Assembly (NCBI RefSeq): GCF_006149045.1
Contig: NZ_VBSN01000049.1
Location: forward strand, 558,001 to 622,000
Source of the DNA: Dyadobacter flavalbus
GTDB lineage: Bacteria; Bacteroidota; Bacteroidia; Cytophagales; Spirosomataceae
Length of the DNA stretch: 64,000 bases
Direction of reading: 5' to 3'
The translations under genes and the position numbers were made by a program. The notes beneath the pieces are model-generated. The model was not told the DNA's origin. It saw nothing but the letters and a program-made list of their open reading frames with translations, and made no database searches. Positions 16,465 through 26,122 of the stretch are shown here, piece after piece (within the stretch, counting starts at the first letter, position 1; every line of letters begins with the position of its first letter).

Positions 16465-17167
16465 TATATGTTAAAATTCTGTTCAATCCTATTAAAACCA
16501 ATTCCGGTACAAAGATGGCTTGTTTCATGCTACTTTCAAAAAAAGCAGCATCCCCGCCACATAGTACTACGCGTAAAGATGGTGATTTGTGCCGGTACCT
16601 TTCAATTATTCCGTTCATTTCTGCTAAAATGCCGTTCATTACGCCGCTTTGAAGCGCTGCCGCAGTACTTTTCCCGATCAGTTCCGGATTTTCCTCGGGC
16701 TGCACAAGCGGAAGCCTTTTAGTAAACGTATGCATGGCATTAAATCGCATCTTTACACCGGGAGAAATCAGTCCGCCCTGAAAAGTTGCGGTACTGTCAA
16801 TCAGGTCATAAGTAATGCAGGTTCCCATATCCACAACAACGACATCTTCATTCGGGTAAAGAAAATTGGCACCTGCCGAAGCAGCAATCCGGTCTGCTCC
16901 CAGTGTATGCGGCGTATCGTAATTTTTTATGATCGGCAAAGGCGTTTCGGCCGAAAGATCATAAACCCGCACCAGCAGCCCGAGTGCTTCTCTGAATTCC
17001 TCCACCGGACGGTTTACGGACGAATAAAAAATATTATCCGGAACATTGGAGCGCACGGTCCGGACCAGTTCTTCAAAACTTAGGCCTTTCGTATAGCGTA
17101 TCAGTTTTTCTTCCTGAAACCAGCCGATCTTTGAATACGTATTACCTGAATCAATTACAACATTCAT
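16448..17167 (-). CDS. coaX: type III pantothenate kinase
   Basis: CoaX phosphorylates pantothenate, the first step of coenzyme A synthesis; this type is insensitive to CoA feedback. The protein has the ASKHA fold: MNVVIDSGNTYSKIGWF (phosphate 1), PHTLGADRIAASAGA, VVVDMGTCITYDLID (phosphate 2), FQGGLISPGVKMRFNAMH and VLCGGDAAFF. The open frame runs back to 17197, but the conserved start is the ATG at 17167, giving 239 residues. It leads the coaX-barrel-lptC operon on the minus strand. The next CoA steps are catalysed by CoaBC, encoded at 8.8-10.0 kb. Confidence 0.93.
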   Translation of the reverse strand: MNVVIDSGNTYSKIGWFQEEKLIRYTKGLSFEELVRTVRSNVPDNIFYSSVNRPVEEFREALGLLVRVYDLSAETPLPIIKNYDTPHTLGADRIAASAGANFLYPNEDVVVVDMGTCITYDLIDSTATFQGGLISPGVKMRFNAMHTFTKRLPLVQPEENPELIGKSTAAALQSGVMNGILAEMNGIIERYRHKSPSLRVVLCGGDAAFFESSMKQAIFVPELVLIGLNRILTYNVSLQ

Positions 17168-17320
17168 ATTGCATGCAAAAATCATACATTCTGTCAATAA
17201 ATACTAATTGCCTGATGCAGACACTTTTTGGCTCATTTTCTATTATAATGCGCGGATAACGGCTTTTTTTCTTCAATTTAGAGGCAAAATCCCTAGCCTG
17301 AATTTTTTTAGCCTGAAAAT

Positions 17321-17351
17321 TTGCAATTACACTTTTATTTAGTTACCTTCG
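17321..17351 (+). promoter_or_regulatory. predicted promoter of rho
   Basis: TTG at 17321-17323, a 20-base spacer, then TACCTTCG at 17344-17351 (one mismatch to TAnnTTTG). If used, the rho mRNA has a leader of about 305 bases. Confidence 0.5.
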
Positions 17352-17356
17352 TCACA

Positions 17357-17663
17357 CTGAGTCCAGTATCGACTTGTAAATCCAAATTCCATCTCGCGGT
17401 AATCTTCAACGTTATCGAGGTTTTAAAAATCTTGCCGATTTATTGTCTTTACTTCCTGTATTATTTTGCAAACTTTTCATAGTTGATCCAACAAAGTTTT
17501 TCATTTTGTAAAGCCTTATACCCTAGCTTTCACAAAAAAATTCTTATTCTGATATCAATGACCAACACGTGACCCTCGAGACAGACTTCTCGCATTTGTC
17601 TAACCAAATACACAAACTTATTATCCATTTGGTAAAGCCCTTGCTTTACTTTCCATTTTATGT
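17357..17663 (+). promoter_or_regulatory. long rho leader with two repeated hairpins
   Basis: The gap between coaX and rho is nearly 500 bases. It contains two imperfect copies of a 44-base segment at about 17490-17533 and 17611-17654 (shared core CATTTkGTAAAGCC ... GCTTT). Each can fold with stem AAAGC/GCTTT; in the second copy GTAAAGC (17632-17638), loop CCTT, GCTTTAC (17643-17649) is a perfect 7-bp hairpin ending 14 bases before the rho ATG, close enough to affect ribosome binding. Autoregulation of rho through its leader is known in other bacteria; a role here is inferred. I found no convincing small gene in this gap. Confidence 0.45.
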
Positions 17664-19478
17664 ATGCCTACAATTGATGATTTAAACATTAAGCTTCTAT
17701 CAGAGCTTAGAGAAATAGCAGGTAACTTGGGAATACCTGATCACACGAAACTTCCTAAAAAAGAGATAATCAACAGAATTCTGACGCAACAGGACGCCGC
17801 TCAGGCTGCCGGCACAATGCCTTCGGAACAGGCTGTACGCAATTCCGGTGACGGAGTTCAGGTTGATGGTGTTTCAGCGGCCGCTGTTGCCGATACTTCC
17901 GTGGAAGAACCCAAGAAAAAAAGAATCCGCCGGCCGTCCGATGTTGCCGAGCCTGCGGTGAAGCAAGGAAATAACCGTCCTGCACGTAATAAAAAAGATC
18001 AGGCTGCTGCGTCATCCGCACCGTTGTTTGATGCTCCTGCCAAGACAGAACTTCCGGCCAAAAATGACGAAAGGCCTCAAAATATAGATATTTCCGGAGA
18101 AAATGATTCGGATAGTGACACACTGAACGACTTAGGCAAAGCAGAAGCCGACAGCCAGCCGGAAAACGAGCAAACACCGGTTTCTGAAAATAATCAGGAA
18201 AAAACCGGTGAAAATGTTCAGGAAAGTTCGCCTGCTCCAAAAGCAGAAAGAGAATTCCGCCAGAACAATGAAAATACGGAACGTACGCCTCAGCAGCAAA
18301 ATCACCGCGATGATCCTTCTTCAAAAATCAAGCGCAACTATAACAATTACGTTAGAGAGTTTGATGGTCTGATCGTCAATGAAGGTGTACTTGAAATCAT
18401 GCAGGACGGCGGATACGGTTTCCTTCGCTCGGCGGATTACAATTATCTTGCAAGTCCGGATGATATATATGTGTCACCGTCACAAATAAAATTGTTTGGT
18501 CTTAAAACAGGCGATACTGTAAAGGGCCAGATCCGTCCGCCCAAGGAAGGTGAAAAATATTTCGCCCTGCTCCGGGTTGAAACCGTTAACGGCAAAACAA
18601 CTGAAGAAATCAGGGACCGCATTCCTTTTGAATACCTTACCCCGCTTTTCCCGGATGAATGCCTTAAACTAAGCTCCCGTCCGGATCAGTATTCCACCAG
18701 GATTCTGGATCTTTTTGCACCGATCGGGAAAGGACAGCGTGGTATGATTGTGGCGCAGCCTAAAACCGGTAAAACGGTTTTGCTGAAAGAGATCGCCAAT
18801 GCAATCACCCGTAATCACCCGGAGGTTTTTCTGCTTATACTTCTGATTGACGAACGTCCGGAAGAAGTTACTGACATGCAGCGCAGCGTGCGTGCCGAAG
18901 TAATTGCTTCCACATTTGACGAACAGGCTGACCGCCATGTGAAAGTGGCCAGTATCGTTCTGGAAAAAGCAAAAAGAATGGTTGAATGCGGTCATGATGT
19001 TGTGATTTTGCTGGATTCAATAACCCGTCTGGCGCGTGCGTACAATACGGTTGTTCCGTCTTCCGGTAAAATACTTTCCGGTGGTGTGGATGCCAATGCA
19101 CTGCATAAGCCAAAACGTTTCTTCGGTGCTGCCAGAAACGTGGAACACGGCGGATCTTTAACCATCATTGCAACGGCCCTGATTGATACAGGTTCCAAAA
19201 TGGACGAAGTTATCTTTGAAGAATTCAAAGGTACCGGTAACATGGAACTGCAGCTTGACCGCAAACTTTCAAACAAACGCGTATTCCCGGCCATTGATGT
19301 AATGGCATCCGGAACACGCCGCGAAGATCTGCTTCTGGATAAGGAAACGCTTAAGAAAGTCTGGATTCTCCGAAAACATATGTCGGATATGAATGCCATG
19401 GAATCCATGGATTTCCTGCTCGAACATATGAAAGGAACCCGGAACAATGAAGAGTTTCTGATTTCCATGAACCGATAA
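17664..19478 (+). CDS. rho: transcription termination factor Rho
   Basis: Rho is the hexameric RNA-translocating ATPase that ends transcription of untranslated RNA. The 604-residue protein has an N-terminal SAP-like Rho_N domain ([18 protein letters not shown], residues about 5-45). A roughly 180-residue low-complexity segment rich in E, N, P and Q follows (about 46-225). Then comes the RNA-binding cold-shock-like domain ([19 protein letters not shown], about 247-265) and the RecA-like motor: Walker [31 protein letters not shown], Walker [18 protein letters not shown]-loop [12 protein letters not shown]. coli Rho has 419 residues; the disordered insertion is usual for Bacteroidota and may aid RNA binding or condensation. 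Confidence 0.96.
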   Translation: MPTIDDLNIKLLSELREIAGNLGIPDHTKLPKKEIINRILTQQDAAQAAGTMPSEQAVRNSGDGVQVDGVSAAAVADTSVEEPKKKRIRRPSDVAEPAVKQGNNRPARNKKDQAAASSAPLFDAPAKTELPAKNDERPQNIDISGENDSDSDTLNDLGKAEADSQPENEQTPVSENNQEKTGENVQESSPAPKAEREFRQNNENTERTPQQQNHRDDPSSKIKRNYNNYVREFDGLIVNEGVLEIMQDGGYGFLRSADYNYLASPDDIYVSPSQIKLFGLKTGDTVKGQIRPPKEGEKYFALLRVETVNGKTTEEIRDRIPFEYLTPLFPDECLKLSSRPDQYSTRILDLFAPIGKGQRGMIVAQPKTGKTVLLKEIANAITRNHPEVFLLILLIDERPEEVTDMQRSVRAEVIASTFDEQADRHVKVASIVLEKAKRMVECGHDVVILLDSITRLARAYNTVVPSSGKILSGGVDANALHKPKRFFGAARNVEHGGSLTIIATALIDTGSKMDEVIFEEFKGTGNMELQLDRKLSNKRVFPAIDVMASGTRREDLLLDKETLKKVWILRKHMSDMNAMESMDFLLEHMKGTRNNEEFLISMNR

Positions 19479-19483
19479 GTAAA

Positions 19484-19514
19484 GAAGCCCGGGTATATAT
19501 CCGGGCTTTTTTGC
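19484..19514 (+). terminator. intrinsic terminator after rho
   Basis: AAGCCCGG, loop GTATATAT, CCGGGCTTTTTT: an 8-bp GC-rich stem with a six-T tail, starting six bases after the rho stop codon. Confidence 0.9.
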
Positions 19515-19610
19515 TTTTTAGTATGTACTGTTGCAAGTTACAGGCAGGAAAGTTATTTTTAGAAAAGCAATAACAACTTTCAGGGTACATAAAATTTACT
19601 CTCAGGGAAA

Positions 19611-20129
19611 ATGTTTAAAAGCAGGGCGTTCTGGTGGATACTTCTGGTTGCCTGGATGACTGGGGCAACTTACTGGCATGTCTGCAAAATAAAACAGCTT
19701 TGCGGCGTTACGCCTTATTACCGTTCCACAACTGTGGATGAATCCTCGCTCAACATCACGGACGGAAACAAACTGAACCTGGAATCTACCGGCAATATTA
19801 CCTTTGCAAAATCACAGGCAGCCGCCAATTATGATGCCGCCAAACCGGAACTTGATTCCCTGGTCAGATACCTGAAAGCAAATCCGGCGAAATACGTGAT
19901 GATAAAAGGTGCTTATCTGCCGGACGAAAAGAACTATACAACTTTTTCCAACCTCGGGCTGGCCCGCGCCTCCAACATTAAAAAATACCTGATCATTCAG
20001 GGTTTGCCCGATTCCATATTCACGATTTCAAGTCAGGTACGATCGAATAACGGAAACAGGAAAGATGCCATAGTCGGAGGAATCGAATTTCAGTTTTCCA
20101 GCCGCCGCTTACCCTCGCTCGTTCAATAA
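19611..20129 (+). CDS. OmpA-like domain membrane protein
   Basis: A 172-residue protein with one N-terminal membrane segment (residues about 7-25, FWWILLVAWMTGATYW) and a C-terminal OmpA/MotB-type domain: ITFAKSQAAANYDAAKPELDSLVRYLKANPAKYVMIKGAYL, then NLGLARASNIKKYLIIQGLPDSIFTISSQV. The usual peptidoglycan-binding NxxLSxxRA is present only in degenerate form as NLGLARASNIK, so cell-wall binding is uncertain. It is the first of three closely spaced genes (gaps of 22 and 18 bases) that all encode small membrane proteins. The terminator after rho separates it from that gene. Confidence 0.75.
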   Translation: MFKSRAFWWILLVAWMTGATYWHVCKIKQLCGVTPYYRSTTVDESSLNITDGNKLNLESTGNITFAKSQAAANYDAAKPELDSLVRYLKANPAKYVMIKGAYLPDEKNYTTFSNLGLARASNIKKYLIIQGLPDSIFTISSQVRSNNGNRKDAIVGGIEFQFSSRRLPSLVQ

Positions 20130-20151
20130 TCCATTTTAAATTTCTGAGACC

Positions 20152-20325
20152 ATGTTTGATCTTAATCCATACGGAAATTCCAGCGCTCCCTGGCAACATA
20201 TCATGATGATCGCCGTTACGGCTTGCCTAGGTTTTCTTGCTGCCTATATGCCCGGCAAAAAGAAAGTGAGTGAAATGGAACATAAACTCAAACGCATCAG
20301 CAGCGAACTGGAAAGCTATCAATAA
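20152..20325 (+). CDS. 57-residue single-span membrane protein
   Basis: ATG at 20152 opens a 57-residue frame ending TAA at 20325. It reads MFDLNPYGNSSAPWQH, then a membrane span of about 18 residues (MMIAVTACLGFLAAYMPG), then a basic and charged helix (KKKVSEMEHKLKRISSELE). It lies between the OmpA-like and HhH genes with short gaps on both sides, and all three share the plan of one N-terminal membrane segment plus a soluble part, which argues it is a real gene. The C-terminal helix looks like a short coiled coil. Function unknown. Confidence 0.7.
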   Translation: MFDLNPYGNSSAPWQHIMMIAVTACLGFLAAYMPGKKKVSEMEHKLKRISSELESYQ

Positions 20326-20343
20326 ACAGCAATATCTTTTACA

Positions 20344-20853
20344 ATGGAACTAAATCCCCAGAGCTTGTCAGGAGCAATTGCAGAAATACTGATCTTGCTA
20401 TTCATTGCAGCAAGTACCGGATGGCTGTGCGCCAGAGCGATTATCAACAAACAGCTTTACAAGATCAATCTGGAAATCACGCAGAAAAAAGCGGATCTTG
20501 CCCATTACAAAATCACGCATCATGAACACACGTTTGAACCGACCGTAGCCAAAGTTTCCAAAACTGTTTATCCCGATCATATCAAAACAATTGCTGAACC
20601 CGATAATTTTCTGCTCATTGAAGGCATCGGACCAAAAACAGTAGAACTGCTGAACAAGGAAGGAATACTCACTTTTGAACAGCTGGCAGGAACTTCGGCC
20701 ATTATGCTTTCCGGAATCCTGAAAAAGGCCGGCCCCAGGTTTCAGATTCAGGACCCGACGTACTGGCCGCAGCAGGCAAGTTTTGCAAAAGACGGGCAAT
20801 GGGAAGAGCTGAAAGAGTATCAAACCTATCTGACAGCAGGAAAAAGCAACTAA
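20344..20853 (+). CDS. membrane-anchored helix-hairpin-helix protein
   Basis: A 169-residue protein. Residues about 8-30 are a membrane span (LSGAIAEILILLFIAASTGWLC), followed by a short helix, and residues about 90-130 carry a helix-hairpin-helix of the kind LLIEGIGPKTVELLNKEGILTFEQLAG (GIGPKT is the HhH hairpin), as in DUF4332 and ribosomal L21-associated proteins. The C-terminus has the WPQQASFAKDGQWEELKEYQ motif seen in such proteins. HhH motifs bind DNA non-specifically or act in protein contacts. Being third in a cluster with an OmpA-like and a small membrane protein, it may join nucleoid or ribosome to the envelope, but this is inference. Confidence 0.78.
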   Translation: MELNPQSLSGAIAEILILLFIAASTGWLCARAIINKQLYKINLEITQKKADLAHYKITHHEHTFEPTVAKVSKTVYPDHIKTIAEPDNFLLIEGIGPKTVELLNKEGILTFEQLAGTSAIMLSGILKKAGPRFQIQDPTYWPQQASFAKDGQWEELKEYQTYLTAGKSN

Positions 20854-20861
20854 TTAGAACC

Positions 20862-20894
20862 AAAAAGGCCCGCACGCAAATGCAGGCCTTTTTT
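20862..20894 (+). terminator. intrinsic terminator after the HhH gene
   Basis: AAAAAGGCCCGCA, short loop, TGCAGGCCTTTTTT. It lies between this operon and the convergent htpG and can serve both. Confidence 0.85.
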
Positions 20895-20912
20895 GCTAAT
20901 ATCAATTAGAAC

Positions 20913-22751
20913 TTACAAACTTGTAACGGTTCTCTGGATAAACTTGGTCAGATCATTTCCTGTCAGCAATCCTTGTGAAAGCAATGCAAGATCGTAAACC
21001 TGTTTTGCAAGTGATTTCTGATCTTCTTCACCTTCCGTTTGAAGAATACGGCTGATCACCGGATGATTGGAGTTCAGGGAAACAGTATACATCAGCGGCA
21101 TGTCACCAAACATAGAACGCTGTCCGGAACTTGCCTGCATGTCCGTCATACGGCGCATGAATTCAGGAAATGTAATGACAACCGGCAGCTCGTCAACCGG
21201 CATGGCTTCCACCTGAACGTGTGCACTTTTGCTTCCGGCCACTTCTTCAAACACTTTCTTCACTTTTTCCTGATCGTCACTCGAAAGGATGCTTTCCAGC
21301 TTGACATCTTTTTCAACCAGTTTGTCGAGCGTATCGGCATCCACACGTTTGATGCTGATTTTTTCAAGTTTCTGTTCCAGTGCGTTGATAAAGTGCGAAT
21401 CAATGACGCTGTTTAGTGTCAGTACGTCATAACTTCTTTTCTTTGCCGACTGGATAAATGCATCCTGCTTGTTTTCGTCCGTGGTGTAAAGGAAAATCTG
21501 CGTGTCATTTTTGTCGGTCTGATTTTCCTTGATGTGTTCGCGGTATTCTTCAAAAGTGAAGTATTTGCCGTCTGTATTTTTCAGCAAACAGAAATCTTTG
21601 GCTTTTTCGTAGAATTTGTCATCGCTAATGATTCCGTATTTGACAAACAGGCCGATGTCATCGAATTTTTTCTCAAAACCTTCACGGTCATTCTTGAAAA
21701 TTTCGGATAACTTGTCAGCCACCTTACGCGTAATGTAACCGTTTATTTTTTTCACATTTCCGTCGGCCTGCAGGTAACTTCTGGAAACGTTCAGAGGAAT
21801 ATCCGGCGAATCGATCACACCGTGCAACAACTGAAGAAAATCGGGAACAATGTCTTTAACTTCGTCCGTAATGAAAACCTGACGGCTGTAAAGCTGGATT
21901 TTTTCACGCTGTCCCTGAAAGTCGTTTTTCAGTTTCGGGAAGTACAGAACGCCGGTCAGATTAAACGGATAATCCACATTCAGGTGAATCCAGAAAAGCG
22001 GATCTTCGCTGAACGGATAAAGTTCTTTATAGAAAGCCAGATAATCTTCATCGCTCAGATCGGAAGGGTTTTTGGTCCAGATCGGGCTCGGATTGTTGAT
22101 TATCTTATCTTCAAATTCAATTTCAACAGGCAGGAATTTGCCGTATTTTTCAAGAATGCCGCGCAGACGGTGTTCATCAAGGAATTCTTCGGAATCCGCA
22201 GCAATGTGTAGGATTATATCAGAACCGCGTTCCGTTTTGTCGGCTGCCGACAGTTCAAATTCGGTAGAACCGTCGCATTGCCAGCGAACGGCTTCGCTGC
22301 CTTCTTTATAGGATTTGGTTACGATTTCAACATTTTCCGCAACCATATAGGCCGAATAGAAACCTAGACCAAAATGGCCGATAATGCCTTTATCTCCTTT
22401 TCCGTCTTCGCCTTTGTCCTTGTATTTTTCAACAAACTCGGTCGCACCGGAAAAAGCAATCTGATTAATATATTTCTTGATCTCGTCCGCCGTCATACCG
22501 ATCCCATTGTCGCTGATGGTGATCGTTTTGGCTTCTTTGTCAAGTTTTACAACAACTTTAAGATCGCCCAGTTCGCCGTTGAATTCGCCATACGAAGCCA
22601 GTTTTTTGATTTTCTGCGTAGCATCAACAGCGTTGGAAACCAATTCTCTTAAAAAAATTTCGTGGTCCGAATAAAGGAATTTTTTAATTATCGGAAATAT
22701 GTTCTCGGTATGAATGCTTAAGTTCCCTTTTTCCTGAATCACTGATTCCAT
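20913..22751 (-). CDS. htpG: chaperone HtpG (Hsp90)
   Basis: Bacterial Hsp90, an ATP-dependent dimeric cytoplasmic chaperone. The 612-residue length is close to E. coli HtpG (624). Family motifs are clear: KFLYSDHEIFLRELVSNAVDA (residues about 25-45), ITISDNGIGMTADEIKKYINQIAFSGA, GHFGLGFYSAYMVA of the GHKL ATP site, QLYSRQVFITDEVKDIVPDFLQLLHGVIDSPDIPLNVSRSYLQ in the middle domain, and a C-terminal dimerisation region. It stands alone between two convergent or divergent units. I saw no CIRCE-type operator before it. Confidence 0.96.
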   Translation of the reverse strand: MESVIQEKGNLSIHTENIFPIIKKFLYSDHEIFLRELVSNAVDATQKIKKLASYGEFNGELGDLKVVVKLDKEAKTITISDNGIGMTADEIKKYINQIAFSGATEFVEKYKDKGEDGKGDKGIIGHFGLGFYSAYMVAENVEIVTKSYKEGSEAVRWQCDGSTEFELSAADKTERGSDIILHIAADSEEFLDEHRLRGILEKYGKFLPVEIEFEDKIINNPSPIWTKNPSDLSDEDYLAFYKELYPFSEDPLFWIHLNVDYPFNLTGVLYFPKLKNDFQGQREKIQLYSRQVFITDEVKDIVPDFLQLLHGVIDSPDIPLNVSRSYLQADGNVKKINGYITRKVADKLSEIFKNDREGFEKKFDDIGLFVKYGIISDDKFYEKAKDFCLLKNTDGKYFTFEEYREHIKENQTDKNDTQIFLYTTDENKQDAFIQSAKKRSYDVLTLNSVIDSHFINALEQKLEKISIKRVDADTLDKLVEKDVKLESILSSDDQEKVKKVFEEVAGSKSAHVQVEAMPVDELPVVITFPEFMRRMTDMQASSGQRSMFGDMPLMYTVSLNSNHPVISRILQTEGEEDQKSLAKQVYDLALLSQGLLTGNDLTKFIQRTVTSL

Positions 22752-22988
22752 AGTTATTCTGTTTTGGTTTTATATTTTAGAATTGCTTTCTGTGTTGCAA
22801 TACTGCGTAAAAATATGCGTTCCAATTACAATCATATTTCCGGTAAGCTGACACATTGTCAGGAATGCATCATTATGAAGAACGACAGGCAACAGACTGG
22901 TAACTGACTTGCTTTTTTCTTAATATTGCGGCGAGGAAACTGCTCAATCAAATTTTCAAACAAGTTCTTAAGAACACGAATTACAAGT

Positions 22989-23540
22989 ATGAACCTGATT
23001 AAAAAACTTATTGCCGGCGTGCTGTTGTTCAGCGGGATATCTGCATGTACTACAATGAATTCCGTTCCTTTGTCCAATTACACTGTCTTTACAGAAGATT
23101 TGCGGAGAGACCTGGAAGCCGCCAATATTCCAATCAGTAAGGTTCAGTTTTTCAATGACAAAGCCATCAATATCCGCCGGGAAGTTTCCGACCCGAACGA
23201 TATCAAGGTCAATCCGGAAGGCCAGATTACCATGAGCAACGGCAAAAGCATCCAGACGATCAATGTGCTTCCGTTTACGCCCGGCGTTGCACTGAGTTCG
23301 GATAACGGCGTTATAAACGTTTCCTGGGACGATACGCAACAGGATACCAAAGGAATGAAGTTCAACCTGAGTGGCCAGCACTATTTTCTGGACATTCTGC
23401 CAAACAATAAATTTGAATACAAAGAGCGTACATTCGATTTGCAGGGCGGAAGCGGAACGCGTCTCTTCGTAAAAAAAGACCTTTTGAAGCAGGTTAAAAA
23501 TGAAAGGGAAACGCTGAAAGGAAGAAAAGTAAATCAGTAA
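22989..23540 (+). CDS. lipoprotein of unknown function
   Basis: A 183-residue predicted lipoprotein. The open frame begins at 22926, but the ATG at 22989 gives a standard lipoprotein signal (MNLIKKLIAGVLLFSGISAC, Cys at about residue 20), so I start there. The mature part is strand-rich with no recognised domain: FTEDLRRDLEAANIPISKVQFFNDKAINIRREV, LPFTPGVALSSDNGVINVSWDD, FDLQGGSGTRLFVKKDLLK. The mixture of short strands suggests a small beta-sandwich. It is monocistronic, ending at a strong bidirectional terminator shared with the convergent receptor gene. Confidence 0.7.
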   Translation: MNLIKKLIAGVLLFSGISACTTMNSVPLSNYTVFTEDLRRDLEAANIPISKVQFFNDKAINIRREVSDPNDIKVNPEGQITMSNGKSIQTINVLPFTPGVALSSDNGVINVSWDDTQQDTKGMKFNLSGQHYFLDILPNNKFEYKERTFDLQGGSGTRLFVKKDLLKQVKNERETLKGRKVNQ

Positions 23541-23553
23541 TTTATATAAAAGA

Positions 23554-23597
23554 TAACGAAAAAAGTCCGGAACGTACGCTCCGGACTTTTTTCGTTA
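23554..23597. terminator. bidirectional intrinsic terminator
   Basis: TAACGAAAAAAGTCCGG ... CCGGACTTTTTTCGTTA is a near-perfect palindrome with an A tract and a T tract, so it can end both the rightward lipoprotein gene and the leftward receptor gene. Confidence 0.9.
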
Positions 23598-23614
23598 ACA
23601 GAAGTGAAATAAAG

Positions 23615-26122
23615 TTATTTCTGCGCATCGCCGCCGCCAACAACATCCGTATTGTCTACCGATTTTGTCTTTTTCTTAGGCGCATTGAAGTTCATTTTTC
23701 CGATGGAATAATTGAAAGTGATTTTGAAGTTCCGGTTGTAAAGCTGCGTCTGTCCGGTTTGTATAAACTGTGCCGAATTCAGGTCAGAAGTGAAACGCAC
23801 GCCTTTGGTAGCAAAGTTTTCAGCAGCAAATCCGATGCTTCCTTTTTTGTTTGCGAAATCCTTCTTGAAGCCCAGCGAATACATGTAAAAACCTGTACGC
23901 GTTCCCTGTAACTGGATTTCCTTGCCTCGGTAAAAGCCGAACGCCTGCAAACCCCAACCCTGCGGCAGTGAAAGTTGCGACATCAGCCTTCCGCCATAAT
24001 TGAAACCTGAATTGCTGATGAGTTCTGAAGTGCCGGATTCCGTGACAGCCTGTCCTTCCAGGTACGAATGCAGGACGTCAACGCTTCCGTTCAGAGTCCA
24101 TTTGGGAGTCAGATATACGTTTGCAAAAACGTTCATACCGTATGCCTGCTGCTTTCCGATATTCTCAAAAGTGGTTACAATGGCGCCTTGCAGCGTATCC
24201 ACGGCCATTCTGACCTGCGTAATGGAGTTGTTGGTCTGCCGCATGAAAACGGACGCATTTACATATGTTTTCTTGATATTCGTACTCATTGCAAGTTCAA
24301 AATTATCCGTCAGTTCCGGGCTCAGAGCCGGATTTCCCGTACTGATACTTTGCGGATTGGAAAGGTTCACGTTCGGGTTCAGCTGCTGGATTCCCGGCCG
24401 CTGGATTCTGCGGTTATAAGCGGCTTTCAGCGTTGTACTTTCCGAAATGCTTTTGGATACGTTGATACTCGGAACGATGTTTCCGTAATTCGGAATGGCT
24501 ACACTGCCTTTTTCACCCAGATCAGCCGCTATTCCTGTAAATTCATACCTTGTTCCCACCTTGAAAGTATACTTGTTTTTGGTCGAAAGCGAGTAGGAAA
24601 CATAGCCCGCCGCTACATTCTGGTTGTAATTCAAAACGCCCGACGGATTGTTTGTGCTTAGCGAAAAATCACCCGATTCCGTCGCAGTCAAGTATTTAAA
24701 GTTGCTGTTTACCGTACGGAAAATGCCTTTTACACCAAACTCCACAAGCTGATTTTTACCTACCGGCGTTTGATAATCTGTTTGTAAAGTAAATTCTGTA
24801 TTGTAATTCTTGTTATCGTTTTTCAGTCTGCCGCTGATCGCGCCGGATTCGTTCAGCAAGTCTGTGTTGAAATTGTTGGTTAAATTCGTTCTGCTGTAAA
24901 GTGTTGAAATGCTCCACTCCTGCTGCGGTTTGAACGTCCGGATGTAATCCACGTTCATATCCACGGTTCCGGACAAATCCTTGCGGTCTACTTTCCGCTG
25001 CGAGTTTTGGTCCAGAATGCTGTTTTCAAACTGGCTGATGTAAAGATTCTGTTTTTGAATAAAGTTTCGGGTTCCGTAACGCAGCCCGGCGGACAATGCC
25101 TGATTTTTGCCCAGATCATAATCCCAGCCCAGCGTATACTGCCCGAACAACCCTCTGTCTTTGGCATCCGAAGTCTGCTTAGTCAGATATGCATTGCCGT
25201 TTGAAAAAGTAGTCTGATCCAGCAACGATTCTGCTTTATTGTAAAATGCACGCCCAAATCCGCCGAGTGTAAAACCCATTTTACCTTTGCGGTAACTGCC
25301 GTTCAGGCCGAGGTTGGTGCCGCGGTTGCCGACGCCGGAATCAATGTTCAGCGTAAGTCCCTGCAGATTGTTTTTCTTGGTTATAATGTTGATGATCCCG
25401 CCCGAGCCCTCTGCATCGTATTTGGCCGAAGGCGAAGTAATGACTTCAACCGATTTGATCATATCGGCCGGAATCTGCTTCAATGCATCCGCTACGTTGC
25501 TGGCAATGATGGTTGAAGGCTTGTTGTTGATGAGTACGCGGATGTTGGAACTCCCTCTCAATGACACATTTCCGTCCAGATCTACGGAAAGCATCGGGAC
25601 TTTTCTCAACAAATCGGAAGCATCGCCGCCTTTGGAGGTAATGTCTTTTTCAGCATTGAAAACCAGCCGGTCCACTTTTTCCTCGATCAGCGATTTCTCA
25701 CCCGTAATCGTAACTTCTTTCAGGTTCTGGATGCTCGATGACAACTGAATGGAACCCAGTTCAATGTCTTTGCCTTTTTCAACTTTGATGTTGTCGATGG
25801 TTTTGTCCTTGAAACCGATAAAGGAAATAAGCAGCTTGTAATTGCCGGGAGCAACTTTCGTAATGGAGAATTTACCGGTTTCGTCAGCCGTGTTTCCGTC
25901 AATGGCCTTGTTGTCGGAAGCACTGAATAATGCAACACTTGCAAACTCAACGCCTTTGGCAGCAGCTGAATCCAGTACAATTCCCGAGATTCTGGAACTG
26001 CCTTTTACGGCCTGCTCACTTGTTTCCTGCGCGGGAGCCTGCGCCATTGTTTTGCCTGCACAAACTGTCAGCATGACTGTCAGCAAAACAATCCGGAATT
26101 TTGATAAAAACGTTCTTTTCAT
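23615..26122 (-). CDS. TonB-dependent receptor-like outer membrane protein
   Basis: A large outer-membrane barrel with an N-terminal carboxypeptidase-regulatory-like domain and a TonB plug, of the OMP_b-brl_3 (outer membrane beta-barrel family) type found widely in Bacteroidota; substrate unknown. After a signal (VLLTVMLTVCAGKTMAQ), residues about 45-125 hold ISGIVLDSAAAKGVEFASVALF to GNYKLLISFIGFKDKTI, then a plug VTITGEKSLIEEKVDRLVFN, RGSSNIRVLINNKPS, and SPSAKYDAEGSGGIINIITKKNNLQG. The rest is barrel strands. The frame opens at 26212 but ATG 26122 (MKRTFLSKFRIVLL) gives the proper signal and 835 residues. It is a single gene, and no SusD partner is present. Confidence 0.88.
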   Translation of the reverse strand: MKRTFLSKFRIVLLTVMLTVCAGKTMAQAPAQETSEQAVKGSSRISGIVLDSAAAKGVEFASVALFSASDNKAIDGNTADETGKFSITKVAPGNYKLLISFIGFKDKTIDNIKVEKGKDIELGSIQLSSSIQNLKEVTITGEKSLIEEKVDRLVFNAEKDITSKGGDASDLLRKVPMLSVDLDGNVSLRGSSNIRVLINNKPSTIIASNVADALKQIPADMIKSVEVITSPSAKYDAEGSGGIINIITKKNNLQGLTLNIDSGVGNRGTNLGLNGSYRKGKMGFTLGGFGRAFYNKAESLLDQTTFSNGNAYLTKQTSDAKDRGLFGQYTLGWDYDLGKNQALSAGLRYGTRNFIQKQNLYISQFENSILDQNSQRKVDRKDLSGTVDMNVDYIRTFKPQQEWSISTLYSRTNLTNNFNTDLLNESGAISGRLKNDNKNYNTEFTLQTDYQTPVGKNQLVEFGVKGIFRTVNSNFKYLTATESGDFSLSTNNPSGVLNYNQNVAAGYVSYSLSTKNKYTFKVGTRYEFTGIAADLGEKGSVAIPNYGNIVPSINVSKSISESTTLKAAYNRRIQRPGIQQLNPNVNLSNPQSISTGNPALSPELTDNFELAMSTNIKKTYVNASVFMRQTNNSITQVRMAVDTLQGAIVTTFENIGKQQAYGMNVFANVYLTPKWTLNGSVDVLHSYLEGQAVTESGTSELISNSGFNYGGRLMSQLSLPQGWGLQAFGFYRGKEIQLQGTRTGFYMYSLGFKKDFANKKGSIGFAAENFATKGVRFTSDLNSAQFIQTGQTQLYNRNFKITFNYSIGKMNFNAPKKKTKSVDNTDVVGGGDAQK

